Below are positions 34,930-43,777 of a stretch of DNA of 64,000 nucleotides, in pieces (position 1 is the stretch's first letter; each line of letters starts with the position of its first letter). The notes under the pieces were generated by a model. The model saw only the letters and a program-made list of their open reading frames with translations, was not told the origin of the DNA and searched no databases. The DNA is from Planctomycetaceae bacterium (lineage in GTDB: Bacteria; Planctomycetota; Planctomycetia; Pirellulales; PALSA-1355): the NCBI GenBank assembly GCA_003153375.1, contig PLYM01000253.1:1-64000 (forward strand). Direction: 5' to 3'. The position numbers were made by a program, and so were the translations under genes.

Positions 34930-36045
34930 ATGGCTCATCCCTGGATCGCGGAGCGCATGGAGCACTTCGACAGCTCGGGCATTCGCAAGGTGTTCGATCT
35001 GGCGGCGGCCATGACCGATCCGATCAACCTCTCGATCGGCCAGCCCGACTTTGCCGTGCCCGCGGCGGTGCAAGAGGCTGCGGTGAAGGCGATTCACGAG
35101 AACAAGAACGGCTATTCGCCCACCCAGGGCATCGGCGCTCTGCGCGAGAAGCTACAAGCCCGGGTGCAAGCGCAGTACGCGCACACCATGCGCGACGTGT
35201 TTGTCACCAGCGGCACCAGCGGCGGGTTGGTGTTGGCCTTGTTGGCCCTGGTCAATCCGGGCGACGAGGTGATCGTCTTCGATCCGTACTTCGTGATGTA
35301 CAAATCGCTGGTTGGCCTGACCGGCGGCACGTGCGTGTTGGTCGACACGTATCCCGATTTTCGCATCGATCTCGATCGCGTGGCCGCCGCGATGACCAAG
35401 CGCACCAAGGCGATCCTGTTCAACAGCCCCGCCAACCCCACCGGCGCCACGGCCAGCGACGAGGAGGTACGCGGGCTGGCTCGACTGGCCGCCGAGCGCA
35501 ACATCGCGCTGATCAGCGACGAGATCTACAGCCTGTTCCATTACGACCGGCCCTTCGTCTCGCCCGCGGCTTACAACCCGCAGACGCTGGTGATCGACGG
35601 TTTTTCGAAAAGCTATGGCATGACCGGCTGGCGGCTGGGATTCGCGCACGGCCCGCGAGACATCATTCAGCAGATGATCAAGCTGCAACAATACACCTTC
35701 GTCTGCGCTCCACAGCCGATGCAATGGGCGGGCATCGCGGCCCTGGACGTCGACATGCAACCCCACATCGACGACTATCGTCGCAAGCGCGATTTGATTC
35801 TGGCCGGCTTATCCGAGGACTACGAGGTCACTCGCCCCGGCGGCGCGTTTTATGTTTTTCCCAAAGCGCCCTGGGGCACCGCCGACCAGTTCGTTCACAA
35901 AGCGATCGAGAACAGGTTGCTGATCATCCCCGGCAACATCTTCAGCCGGCAGGACACGCACTTTCGCATCTCCTATGCCGCCAGCGACGCCACGATCGGC
36001 CGCGGACTGGAAGTGCTGAGAAAGTTGGCCCGAGAGAGGCCGTAG
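34930..36045 (+). CDS. Class I/II PLP-dependent aminotransferase
   Basis: This 371-residue fold-type I aminotransferase has the substrate-binding NLSIGQPDF near the start, NKNGYSPTQGI, TSGTSGGLVLAL, FNSPANPTGAT, SDEIYSLF, and the PLP Lys227 in GFSKSYGMTGWRLGF. The C-terminal Arg is in HFRISYAAS. This matches the aspartate/aromatic or alanine aminotransferase subgroup 1-gamma. The amino donor and acceptor cannot be assigned. An AGGAC site precedes the ATG. It starts 77 bases after the degenerate phosphohexomutase gene on the same strand. Confidence 0.92.
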   Translation: MAHPWIAERMEHFDSSGIRKVFDLAAAMTDPINLSIGQPDFAVPAAVQEAAVKAIHENKNGYSPTQGIGALREKLQARVQAQYAHTMRDVFVTSGTSGGLVLALLALVNPGDEVIVFDPYFVMYKSLVGLTGGTCVLVDTYPDFRIDLDRVAAAMTKRTKAILFNSPANPTGATASDEEVRGLARLAAERNIALISDEIYSLFHYDRPFVSPAAYNPQTLVIDGFSKSYGMTGWRLGFAHGPRDIIQQMIKLQQYTFVCAPQPMQWAGIAALDVDMQPHIDDYRRKRDLILAGLSEDYEVTRPGGAFYVFPKAPWGTADQFVHKAIENRLLIIPGNIFSRQDTHFRISYAASDATIGRGLEVLRKLARERP

Positions 36046-36088
36046 CTGGGGCGCATGCGGCGATTCGCTCGTTCGGCTGCGCGGATGC

Positions 36089-36134
36089 GCCATGCTCCCG
36101 CTGCGTGAGCATGCTTGCGAGGCGCAAGCATGGC
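36089..36134 (+). repeat. 46-bp nested palindromic element (REP-like)
   Basis: The outer arms GCCATGCT (36089-36096) and AGCATGGC (36127-36134) enclose two mutually exclusive hairpins: CATGCTC/GAGCATG (36091-36113) and CATGCTTGCG/CGCAAGCATG (36110-36132, three-base loop). It lies between convergent genes and may serve as a two-way transcription stop, but no T-tract is present. The nested design resembles repetitive extragenic palindromes; no second copy was found in this window. Confidence 0.6.
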
Positions 36135-36160
36135 ACCGGATAGATGAAGCGATTCGGTCG

Positions 36161-36820
36161 CTAATTGAGCGCCGTGCTGTCGTTGGCGAAGTCGTTCGTG
36201 GCGTCGTGATCGTAGAAGTGCTGGGCGATCTGTCGGCCCAGATATTCGACGAACTTGCGACGGAACTGGGCTTCGGGCTTTTCGCCGGCCGGAATGGCGC
36301 TGTTGGGCGGATAGATCGCCTGCGGAATGTTTTGTTCGAAGACGGGCTCTTTGCCCTTGGCGACTTCGCAGACAACAATCTTCAGGTTCGCTTTGCCTTG
36401 ATAGAGCGTCTGACCTTGATAGAGGCTGAACTCTTCTAGATCGAGCCCCACGACCATGTCGGCGCCCAAGGCTTTTCCGATGTCGACATAGTCCTCCCAG
36501 TTATTCTCGTCGGCCCACTCGAAGACTTCCCGCTGGTCGATCAGCGAAATCTTGTTCACGTGCTTTTGCAGCAGCAGGCTGACCTGTTTGGCCAGATCGC
36601 GTGAGACGCTCGAATCGCGATAGTGCAGCGATGTGACCGGGCGGCAAATGACCGCCACGCGCTTGCCCTTGAGGCCGTCGAATTCGGCCGGGTTGTTGGC
36701 GCCTTGAATCACATACATCGCCGTGGCCAGCACGTTGCAGCCCGTGGCGATCGTCATCAGAATTCCGGCGAAAGCCAGGGCCACCATCAGCCCGACCGAT
36801 TGGTTGCGCAAGCGATCCAT
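36161..36820 (-). CDS. Putative lipoprotein, unknown function
   Basis: This 219-residue protein has a signal anchor ending in IATGC, a weak lipobox, at about residue 28. The soluble part has alternating strands and helices: KGKRVAVICRPVTSLHYRD, SRDLAKQVSLLLQKHV, GKALGADMVVGLDLEEFSLYQGQTLYQGKANLKIVVCEV (quoted in parts). This layout resembles periplasmic lipoproteins that form the TolB-like or CsgG-like alpha/beta fold, but I cannot confirm it. The ATG follows GGGAG. It is convergent with the aminotransferase gene and separated from it by the palindrome. Confidence 0.75.
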   Translation of the reverse strand: MDRLRNQSVGLMVALAFAGILMTIATGCNVLATAMYVIQGANNPAEFDGLKGKRVAVICRPVTSLHYRDSSVSRDLAKQVSLLLQKHVNKISLIDQREVFEWADENNWEDYVDIGKALGADMVVGLDLEEFSLYQGQTLYQGKANLKIVVCEVAKGKEPVFEQNIPQAIYPPNSAIPAGEKPEAQFRRKFVEYLGRQIAQHFYDHDATNDFANDSTALN

Positions 36821-36919
36821 CGCGTCTCCCTCACAGCGTCCGTACGTGAGCGGGACACGAGCGTGCCCCGAATAGTCTTGTTCTTTCCGGCATCCTGTCC
36901 GGAAGCCCGCTGGGCCACG

Positions 36920-37363
36920 TCAGTGGGCCCACAGGCGAATCGTCCATTCACACAAAATCAAACCCGTCATCGCCAAGGCCAGGCCGGCCAACACGGTTTC
37001 GCCGGGCTGCCAGGCCAGGCGCTGACCGCGCACCGCCATCGTCAAGGCGCCGATCGACACCACGAGCGCCAAGACGGCCAGCACCGTGCCGGTCGCGTGC
37101 GTTCGCACGGCGTCGACCAACCGGCCGCGCGTGACGTTGGCCCAAGCCGTCGTCATGCCACATGCCGGGCAGCGAATTCCCACGATTGTCAAAAACGTAC
37201 AAGGCGGCAGACCAAGTTGCTCGTGCGTTCCCATCCCTCGCGGGTCGGGCCGCAGACCTCGGGCCAACAACAGCACTGCCAGCAAGCCGGCTCCCACGAT
37301 AGCCGCCAAGAAACGTGAGCGGCGGGAGAGCTCGACCGATTTGGTTTTCGTAACTAGAGTCAC
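36920..37363 (-). CDS. DUF2752 family membrane protein
   Basis: This 147-residue protein has about three membrane helices (residues 18-38, 90-112, 120-143). Between the first two lies CTFLTIVGIRCPACGMTTA, with the CPxCGxT signature of DUF2752, a small family of unknown function that may bind a metal or heme through the Cys pair. The gene begins with GTG at 37363; the ribosome site is poor. It lies between two minus-strand genes with about 100-200-base gaps. Confidence 0.88.
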   Translation of the reverse strand: MTLVTKTKSVELSRRSRFLAAIVGAGLLAVLLLARGLRPDPRGMGTHEQLGLPPCTFLTIVGIRCPACGMTTAWANVTRGRLVDAVRTHATGTVLAVLALVVSIGALTMAVRGQRLAWQPGETVLAGLALAMTGLILCEWTIRLWAH

Positions 37364-37559
37364 GCTATTGCACGAAAGGGATGCGGAGCATAGCGAGGCG
37401 AAATATCCGATGCAAGACCGATCAGACCGCTGGTCGATCGCCCGATCTGGCTCTCCTCAAGCTAGCGGAAACAGCAGCTCGTGAAAACGGGTGCCATTCC
37501 CTGCTGGCCCGTGGGAAAGCCGGCTGCTGGCAGCCTTTCTGGCAACTGGCGCGACGCGA

Positions 37560-38393
37560 TCAACGCGGTTCGCCGTGGCTGGCCGCTTCGGGCCTGGTCA
37601 TGCGGTCCGCTTCGGCTTGCGTCACGCTGATGCGGCGGATGGCCGTGGCCCGGCCGGTTTCGGGGTCGATGTCGACGATGCTGCCCAGCATGCGCACGTC
37701 GTTGCTGGCGACCTCAAAGTGGGTGGGATTGAACGTGAGGGTCGCCTCGAGCACGCGATCGACCCGCCGGCCAAGAATGCTATCGAGCGGGCCGGTCATG
37801 CCCAGATCGCATTGGAAGGCCGTTCCCTTGGGCAGAATGCACTCATCGGCCGTGGGCACGTGGGTGTGCGTGCCCAAGACGGCGCTGACGCGGCCATCCA
37901 GATAGCGGCCCATCAGTTGCTTGTCGCTCGTGGCCTCGCCGTGAAAATCGACCAGGATCACGCGAATCTCCGGCGGCAGGCCCCCTAACACCCGGTCGGC
38001 GGCCGTCCAAGGACAGTCGACCGGCCGCATGAAAACGCGCCCCAGCAGGCTGATCACGGCCACCTGAACGCCGTTGCGGGACCGCACGATGGCATGATCG
38101 CGCCCCGGAGCAGTGACCGGAAAATTGGCCGGCTTGACGATGTTCGGCTCGCGCTCGAGCACACTGATAATCTCGCGGCGGCGATAGATGTGATCGCCGA
38201 GCGTGATGCAATCGACCCCCGCGTCGACCAGCTCGCGATAGTTGGCCGGCGTCAGCCCCGAGCCGGCCGCGGCGTTCTCCGCGTTGGCCACGACCAGGTC
38301 GAGCTGCTCGGAGCGAATCAGCGGACCGATCGCCCGCGTCACGATTTGCCGTCCTGGCTTGCCAACGATGTCGCCGATCAACAATACCCGCAC
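37560..38393 (-). CDS. ymdB: YmdB-like metallophosphoesterase (TIGR00282 family)
   Basis: This 277-residue protein starts at the GTG at 38393 (VRVLLIGDIVGKPG). The metal-binding motifs of the YmdB family are present: GDIVG, VVANAENAAAG, TLGDHIY, DFHGEATSDK and GTHTHVPTADE. In the usual form the third motif is GNH, so the Asn is replaced by Asp here. In Bacillus the homologue is a phosphodiesterase that acts on 2',3'-cyclic nucleotides and affects biofilm and motility. It lies just downstream of rny (70-base gap), the same order as in Bacillus, suggesting a conserved RNA-metabolism unit. Confidence 0.9.
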   Translation of the reverse strand: MRVLLIGDIVGKPGRQIVTRAIGPLIRSEQLDLVVANAENAAAGSGLTPANYRELVDAGVDCITLGDHIYRRREIISVLEREPNIVKPANFPVTAPGRDHAIVRSRNGVQVAVISLLGRVFMRPVDCPWTAADRVLGGLPPEIRVILVDFHGEATSDKQLMGRYLDGRVSAVLGTHTHVPTADECILPKGTAFQCDLGMTGPLDSILGRRVDRVLEATLTFNPTHFEVASNDVRMLGSIVDIDPETGRATAIRRISVTQAEADRMTRPEAASHGEPR

Positions 38394-38462
38394 GCGTTCA
38401 CGCTTCTTTCTCTGCGGGCCAGCGCGACCGGGCAACTTCCCGAGGGGCGCCGTGCCCGGTTG

Positions 38463-40013
38463 TTACTTGGCAATTTCCGTGACGCGCGTTTCGCGGAGCA
38501 CGGTGACTTTGATTTCGCCGGGATAGGTCAACTGCTGTTCGAACGCCTTGGCGATGTCGCGACAGATTTTTGCGGCCGAGGCATCGGTCGTGTCCTTCGA
38601 GCTGACGATGACCCGCAACTCACGTCCGGCCTGAATGGCAAAGGCCTGGTCGACGCCGTCGAAGCCCGTGGCAATCTTTTCGAGCTCCTCCATCCGCTTG
38701 ACGTAGCGCTCGAGCGATTCGCGCCGGGCGCCGGGTCGCGAGGCACTGCAGGCGTCGGCCGCGGCCACCAGGACGGTGTAGGGATGATCGACGCGGATGT
38801 CGTCGTGATGCCCCAGCGCCGCGTGAACCACTTCGGGGCCTTCGCCATAGCGCTTCAGCAGCTCGGCGCCGATCTTGGGGTGACCGCCCTCGGCCTCGTG
38901 ATCTGCCGCCTTGCCGATGTCGTGCAACAGGCCGCAACGACGAGCCAGCCGGCCGTCGAGACCCATCTCCTCGGCCATCAAGCCGGTGAGAAAGGCCACC
39001 TCGATCGAGTGCCGCAGCACGTTCTGGCTGTAGCTGGTGCGAAAGCGCAGCCGGCCGAGCAGGTGAATCACTTTGGGGTGCAAGCCCGGCACGTCGGCTT
39101 CCTGGGCGGCTTCCTCGCCGCGCTTCTGGATGTGTGCTTCCATCTCGGTTTGCGTTTCGGCCACGAGCTCTTCGATGCGTGCCGGATGGATGCGGCCGTC
39201 GGCGATCAGCTTGTTGAGCGCCATGCGAGCGATCTCGCGGCGCACCGTATCGAAGCCCGAGACAATGACCACGCCCGGCGTGTCGTCGATGATCACGTCG
39301 ACGCCGGTTGCCTTCTCGAAGGCCCGGATGTTGCGACCTTCGCGGCCGATGATGCGGCCCTTCATTTCATCGCTGGGAATATCGACGGTGCTCGTCGTGG
39401 TTTCGGCGGTGTGCTTGGCGGCGTAGCGCTGGATGCAGGTCAGCAGGATCTCGCGCGACTTGGCGTCGGTGATTTCGGCCATCTTGCGCTCGTGCTTCAT
39501 GATCACGGCGCCGGCCTCGTGCTGCAGCTCGCGCTCGAGCATCTCCATCAGCCGCTTCGTGGCCTCGTCGCGCGTCAGGCCCGAGATCGAGTGCAAGGTT
39601 TGCCGCTCGAGGTCGAGCAAGTTGGTCAATTCCTCGTTGCGGCGATTCGTGTCCTCGATCCGCTCGGTCAGCTTGCGCTGCGTGGTTTCGACCATCTTCT
39701 CTTGCCGGCGAAGCTGGTCGAACTGCTGCTCGGCGGCGTCCTGGCGCTTGTCGAGCAGGCGTTCACGCTCGTGCAGCTCCTGGCGCAGCTTGCTCAGTTC
39801 GCGCTCGCCCTCGGCCTTCTGCTGGATGGACATCTCCTTGATTTCCAGCTCGGCTTCCTTGCGGCGATTGCTGCTCTCGCGATCGGCCCGGGAGAGGATT
39901 TCGCGGGCTTCGCTTTCGACATCCTTGCGGCGCAGCCGATCGAGCAGCTTGGTGCCGACGAACGTGAGGATCGCGACGACGGCGACCACGATGACGGTGA
40001 AGACAGTGTCCAC
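38463..40013 (-). CDS. rny: Ribonuclease Y
   Basis: This 516-residue protein has an N-terminal membrane helix (residues 4-22), a long charged coiled coil (about 25-190), a KH RNA-binding domain ([20 protein letters not shown], about 205-270), and an HD phosphohydrolase domain with HDIGK at 364-368. This is the complete RNase Y layout. It is the membrane endoribonuclease that starts mRNA decay. The GTG start has a strong GGGGGAG site upstream. The preceding non-coding region of nearly 900 bases contains several inverted repeats and may hold a long leader. It is followed by ymdB. Confidence 0.96.
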   Translation of the reverse strand: MDTVFTVIVVAVVAILTFVGTKLLDRLRRKDVESEAREILSRADRESSNRRKEAELEIKEMSIQQKAEGERELSKLRQELHERERLLDKRQDAAEQQFDQLRRQEKMVETTQRKLTERIEDTNRRNEELTNLLDLERQTLHSISGLTRDEATKRLMEMLERELQHEAGAVIMKHERKMAEITDAKSREILLTCIQRYAAKHTAETTTSTVDIPSDEMKGRIIGREGRNIRAFEKATGVDVIIDDTPGVVIVSGFDTVRREIARMALNKLIADGRIHPARIEELVAETQTEMEAHIQKRGEEAAQEADVPGLHPKVIHLLGRLRFRTSYSQNVLRHSIEVAFLTGLMAEEMGLDGRLARRCGLLHDIGKAADHEAEGGHPKIGAELLKRYGEGPEVVHAALGHHDDIRVDHPYTVLVAAADACSASRPGARRESLERYVKRMEELEKIATGFDGVDQAFAIQAGRELRVIVSSKDTTDASAAKICRDIAKAFEQQLTYPGEIKVTVLRETRVTEIAK

Positions 40014-40258
40014 GACTCTCCCCCTGGCTTTCGCTGTGCCCCGGGAGACGCGACGGCCAGCCGCTAGCGGTCGCTAGCGCAAGCAAACATCGCTGGGGAG
40101 GTAGAAACCACCCGAAAAGAGAGACCAGGCCTCGCGCGCACTCACCGCACAAATTCGCCACGAGGCGAAGGTCGATTGTCGAAGGATCGTGTGGCGACAA
40201 CGACAAGAGAAGGTTCCGGACCGCACGCCAGGCGGCGCGCCAGTCGGAAAACGGAACA

Positions 40259-40313
40259 CCAAGGATGGTTCGCTTTTTCGAATGTTCCGCGTCCGCGATA
40301 GACGAACCCTTGG
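40259..40313 (-). repeat. Inverted repeat forming an 11-bp stem in the rny leader
   Basis: CCAAGG-AT-GGTTCG and CGAACCCTTGG pair over 11 bases with a small bulge and a 30-base loop. The loop contains ATGTTCC (40282-40288), which can instead pair with GGAACAT at 40313-40319. These competing stems lie about 250-300 bases before the rny start codon. Confidence 0.55.
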
Positions 40314-40672
40314 GAACATCCGGTCAAGACTTGATCCATGCTCATCCATTCATGCGGGGCCGCTATCCACGCCGGAGCGCGAAGCGAACGAGCGCGGTCG
40401 GCAACCGACGCCCGAAAGTTTCGCAACCCTTGCGCCACGAACTGAGTCCCCGACAGCCTGCCGAGGAGGAATCGCAACATCACTAGGAAGTACATCGTGA
40501 AGGCCAACTCCCGCAAATCGCTTGTCTTATCACCGCCACAGAGCCGTCAGTAATCGCCGCTAGCCAATTTTTTCGGTAGCAACTCCCTCCGGTTAACCCG
40601 AAGGCAATCAATCTGGTGTTTTCTGACACGAGAGCGGTCTGCCATCTGCCCAGTTGCGCAACAGCGCAGTGC

Positions 40673-40700
40673 GAAACAGCAATCCAACTCTCGCTGTTTC
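40673..40700 (-). repeat. 8-bp perfect stem in the AT-rich part
   Basis: GAAACAGC and GCTGTTTC pair across a 12-base loop. On the minus strand it directly follows TAGGAT, which with TTGCAG 16 bases further upstream is a weak promoter-like pair. Confidence 0.5.
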
Positions 40701-40907
40701 ATCCTAACACAAACCTCGCTGACTGCAACCGATTTCAAATCGTTTTGTAAAGATGCTAACACGCTATTCAAACCGGACTTAGAGTGTCCTCCGTGCGGCC
40801 TGGGAAAGCTGGAGACTTTACTGCGGTCGCCCTGCCTGTACCATGGATTTTTCCTCCCTTTCGATTAGCCCTTTCGATTGGCGGCGTCGAGCGCCCCGCG
40901 AGCCTGC

Positions 40908-41906
40908 ATGAATCAGCCGCACGCCTTCGAACAGCAACTGGCGTCGAGCTGGCCGCCCGAGCGATGGAGCGAGGTAACCGTCCTTGTGGCCGTTTCGGGC
41001 GGAGCCGACAGCGTGGCGATTGCGCGGGCAGTGGCCACGCTGAGAGTCAGTGGCCCAGGCCGGCTGGTCTTGGGCCACTACAACCATCAGCTACGCGGCG
41101 CCGAGGCGGCCGCCGACGAGCAGTTCGTGGTCGGCTTGGCAGCGGGTTTGGGGCTGGAATGCCTGGTAGGACACGCCGCCGAGGCCAGCCGATCTAGTCA
41201 GGGCGATGGGCTGGAGGCGGCCGCACGGCAGGCTCGGTATGAGTTCCTGCAGGTCGCGGCCGAGCAACTCGGCGCCCGGTATGTCGTCACGGCCCACACG
41301 GCCAACGACCAGGCCGAGACCATTTTGCACCACATCCTGCGCGGCACCGGCCTGGCCGGATTGGGCGGCATGCGACGCGTGCGTCCACTGGGGCCGGCGG
41401 TGACGTTAATTCGGCCGCTACTGGACGTCTCGCGCCACGACGTGCTCGACTATCTTGCCGCACTGGGCCAGTCATTTCGCGAGGACCACAGCAACGCCGA
41501 TCCCCAGTTTACCCGCAACCGCATCCGCCACGAACTACTGCCGCTCATCGAGCGCGAGTACGCGCCCCAGGTGGTCGCCGCCCTGTTGCGGTTGGGCCAC
41601 CTGGCCACCGATACGGCAAGTCTGATCGATAGCCTGACGGGCCCACTGCTCGAGCGCTGCCTGGTTTCCGAAGACGCACGCGGCGTGGCGCTCGATTGCC
41701 GACCGATCGTGGCTCAAGACCGCCACCTGGTGCGCGAGTTGTTTCTGGCGATCTGGCGGCGGCGATCGTGGCCGTTGCAATCGATGGGCTATGCCGAGTG
41801 GAACCGTCTGGCCGACCTGGCTCTTAGTGATCGCGACGACGCGCACGTGTTTCCTGGCACGGTCCGCGCCCAGAACAGCGGCGATCGCTTGACGATTGAA
41901 CGGTAG
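40908..41906 (+). CDS. tilS: tRNA(Ile)-lysidine synthase
   Basis: This 332-residue N-type ATP pyrophosphatase has the PP-loop SGGADSVA at 30-37, HYNHQLRG, AHTANDQAETILHHILRGTG (with the HTxxDQxET motif) and DHSNADPQFTRNRIRHELLP. These are the TilS signatures. It makes lysidine at C34 of the minor isoleucine tRNA so that it reads AUA. The C-terminal domain is short compared with E. coli TilS (about 430 residues), as in many other bacteria. The ATG at 40908 is preferred over an in-frame start 10 codons upstream. Confidence 0.95.
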   Translation: MNQPHAFEQQLASSWPPERWSEVTVLVAVSGGADSVAIARAVATLRVSGPGRLVLGHYNHQLRGAEAAADEQFVVGLAAGLGLECLVGHAAEASRSSQGDGLEAAARQARYEFLQVAAEQLGARYVVTAHTANDQAETILHHILRGTGLAGLGGMRRVRPLGPAVTLIRPLLDVSRHDVLDYLAALGQSFREDHSNADPQFTRNRIRHELLPLIEREYAPQVVAALLRLGHLATDTASLIDSLTGPLLERCLVSEDARGVALDCRPIVAQDRHLVRELFLAIWRRRSWPLQSMGYAEWNRLADLALSDRDDAHVFPGTVRAQNSGDRLTIER

Positions 41907-41939
41907 CTCGCTGGCTCAGCGTTTGGCTTCCCTTCCGCT

Positions 41940-43460
41940 TCAGGCCTGATCGGCCTGGGAATCGCTATAGATTGCTTCCTTGGCCGTGGGGCGATGGGGC
42001 GTTTCGCGCTCCTCGCCGCCGGGACCGATCTCGACGAGCTTGTAGCCGCCGATCATGCGGAAGTAGATCAACAGCAGCAGATAGCCCACGGCCATCGCCG
42101 CCGGAATTCCGGCCGTGACCTTCAGCGCCATCTGACCGCCGTAGTCGCTGGCCAACTCGACGGGCGCGTACTCGGGGCTCTTTTCCTCACGCAGCTTCTC
42201 GACCTTCGAGCCGTCGAAGCCCGAGACGGGACCAAAGAACAGGAACGAGTTGACCTCGTTCGATCTGACGTTGGCATAGACCGCGGGGTTGGTTTCCTCG
42301 AGCTTCTTCGAGGCAAAGACGTCCTGCGTGTAGCCGATTCCCGGGCCGCCGAGCAAGCCGGCCGAGAACATGCCGACGCCGCCCATGGCGCCCATCGCCA
42401 GCGCGCCACCCTTGGGAAAGCGCTCGCCCACCACGCCGAGCATCGTGGGCCAGAAGAACGTCTTGCCGATGCCATAGATCGTCGCGGCGCCCAGCAGCAG
42501 CCAGCCGGCGCGGGCCTGTTGTTCGGTGTCGCCAAACAGGCCCAGCACATTACCCATCGAGTACAGACCGATGCAGGCCAACACGGCGCTGACGAACAGC
42601 AGGCCCAACGGATTGATCCGCTCGACGATCGGACCGGCAAAGAACCGCAGCACGAACATCAGGCCGGCAGTGTAGACCAGCAGCAGCACGCTATCGATGC
42701 CGATCTGTTGCAGCTTGGGCTGCGTGATATTCGTGATCCAACTGTCGGTGCCCAACTCGACGTAGCCCACCAGGGCGTGCAGGAACAGCAGGAACAACAA
42801 GATCGGCGCGGCAAACTCGGCCAGCATGTCGGCAAATTTGACGCCGGCCGCGCGGGCTTCGGAAATCGGAAACTTTTCCTTGAGCACGATCACCCCGTAC
42901 CACAGCGTGGGCACGAGGAAGAACATCATCGGAATTTCCCAGCGCAGAAAGCTGATCTTGGCACTCTCGCCCACGAAGGCAAAGGCGAGCAACCCGCCCA
43001 CGATCAACCCGCCCGGCCAGCCGGCATGGAGAATATTGAGATAGTGCGTCTTTTGTTTCGGATAGAGCGTGGCCACGAGCGGATTGATGGCCGCCTCGCA
43101 CATGCCGTTGGCTAGCGAAAACATGAACATGCCGATGTACAAGCACCAGTAGGTGGCATTCTGCCCCATGGACTCATAGACCGAGGTCGCGGCCAACGTG
43201 ACCACGGCCGACAGGACGTGCAGCAGGAAGGCGCCGATCAAAATCAGTTTATAACCGACGCGATCGGCAAACAGGCTGAAGCCGATGATCGTGAAGGCCA
43301 TGCCGACCAGTCCGCCGCCGGTGATCGTGCCCAAGTCGGTCTTGGTGAAGCCGAAGGCCGAGCCCCACTCGCCGAGCACTTTGCCGCGAATGGCAAATCC
43401 GACGCCCGCCGCGATCAGGGTCAAAAAACTGGCCCAAAAGATTTTGCCACTCGACTGCAT
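41940..43460 (-). CDS. Major facilitator superfamily transporter
   Basis: This 506-residue membrane protein has about 12 predicted helices. The first is KIFWASFLTLIAAGVGFAIR. GLVGMAFTIIGFSLFADRVGYK includes the MFS loop-2/3 motif (a D-R-xG-yK variant). A longer insert (about 395-440) after helix 10 carries charged residues. It has a soluble tail after the last helix (YLLLLIYFRMIGGYKLVEI). The substrate is unknown; general sequence style suggests a sugar or organic-acid permease of the type common in planctomycetes. GGGAG precedes the ATG. A possible promoter for it lies at 43557-43584. Confidence 0.88.
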   Translation of the reverse strand: MQSSGKIFWASFLTLIAAGVGFAIRGKVLGEWGSAFGFTKTDLGTITGGGLVGMAFTIIGFSLFADRVGYKLILIGAFLLHVLSAVVTLAATSVYESMGQNATYWCLYIGMFMFSLANGMCEAAINPLVATLYPKQKTHYLNILHAGWPGGLIVGGLLAFAFVGESAKISFLRWEIPMMFFLVPTLWYGVIVLKEKFPISEARAAGVKFADMLAEFAAPILLFLLFLHALVGYVELGTDSWITNITQPKLQQIGIDSVLLLVYTAGLMFVLRFFAGPIVERINPLGLLFVSAVLACIGLYSMGNVLGLFGDTEQQARAGWLLLGAATIYGIGKTFFWPTMLGVVGERFPKGGALAMGAMGGVGMFSAGLLGGPGIGYTQDVFASKKLEETNPAVYANVRSNEVNSFLFFGPVSGFDGSKVEKLREEKSPEYAPVELASDYGGQMALKVTAGIPAAMAVGYLLLLIYFRMIGGYKLVEIGPGGEERETPHRPTAKEAIYSDSQADQA

Positions 43461-43777
43461 GGCCTAAGGTCTCCCAAGAAAGAATGTGCTCGCCGTGCCG
43501 CCACACGCGGCGAGCCCTTGCCAGATGCGGCGGAGGCGCGCGATGACAGATTTCCGAGTATACAAGCCCCGGGGGACAAGTAAACCAACGTGGGCTGGAC
43601 ATTTCGGGCAATTTTCGGGAGTTGCGTCGGCGCGCGATAAGCATCTCGCGATCATTCGGCAACGCCTGCCCAGATTAGCAGGCCAGCCGAAGTGCGTTGA
43701 AGCTGCCTTGACCCACGACGAACAAGGCACGTACCATCTGCCGCCCCCTAGTCTCGCTAAACCGTCGATTTTCCAAC
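43461..43777 (-). other. Divergent intergenic region, 317 bp
   Basis: This lies between the transporter gene (minus) and the glycosyltransferase gene (plus). It contains the inverted repeat GCTCGCCG/CGGCGAGC (43488-43515) in the transporter leader and a candidate promoter listed separately. Nothing coding was seen. Confidence 0.5.
43557..43584 (-). promoter_or_regulatory. Candidate promoter of the transporter gene
   Basis: On the minus strand TTTACT (43579-43584) and TATACT (43557-43562) are 16 bases apart. The -10 box is a close match to the consensus and the -35 is moderate. Transcription would begin about 90 bases before the transporter ATG and would include the 8-bp stem at 43488-43515. 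Confidence 0.4.

Larger units (their letters stand above)
40014..40907 (-). other. Non-coding region of 894 bp between divergent rny and tilS
   Basis: Both flanking genes read away from this region, so it holds both promoters and possibly an RNA gene. The part near rny (40080-40500) is GC-rich. The part near tilS (40560-40790) is clearly richer in A and T than the rest of the window. Inverted repeats at 40259-40313 and 40673-40700 are listed separately, and GTTCC/GGAAC sequences recur at 40213, 40253, 40284 and 40313, allowing alternative pairings. No open frame in it looks like a protein. No known RNA family could be confirmed by eye. Confidence 0.6.

Noticed and set aside
40142-40516. A 124-codon frame on the minus strand in the rny leader
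   Set aside because: Its composition is not protein-like and it overlaps the paired stems.
40500-40790. A 6S RNA in the rny-tilS gap
   Set aside because: No clear long closing stem with a central bubble could be drawn by eye; left as an open question for a covariance search.
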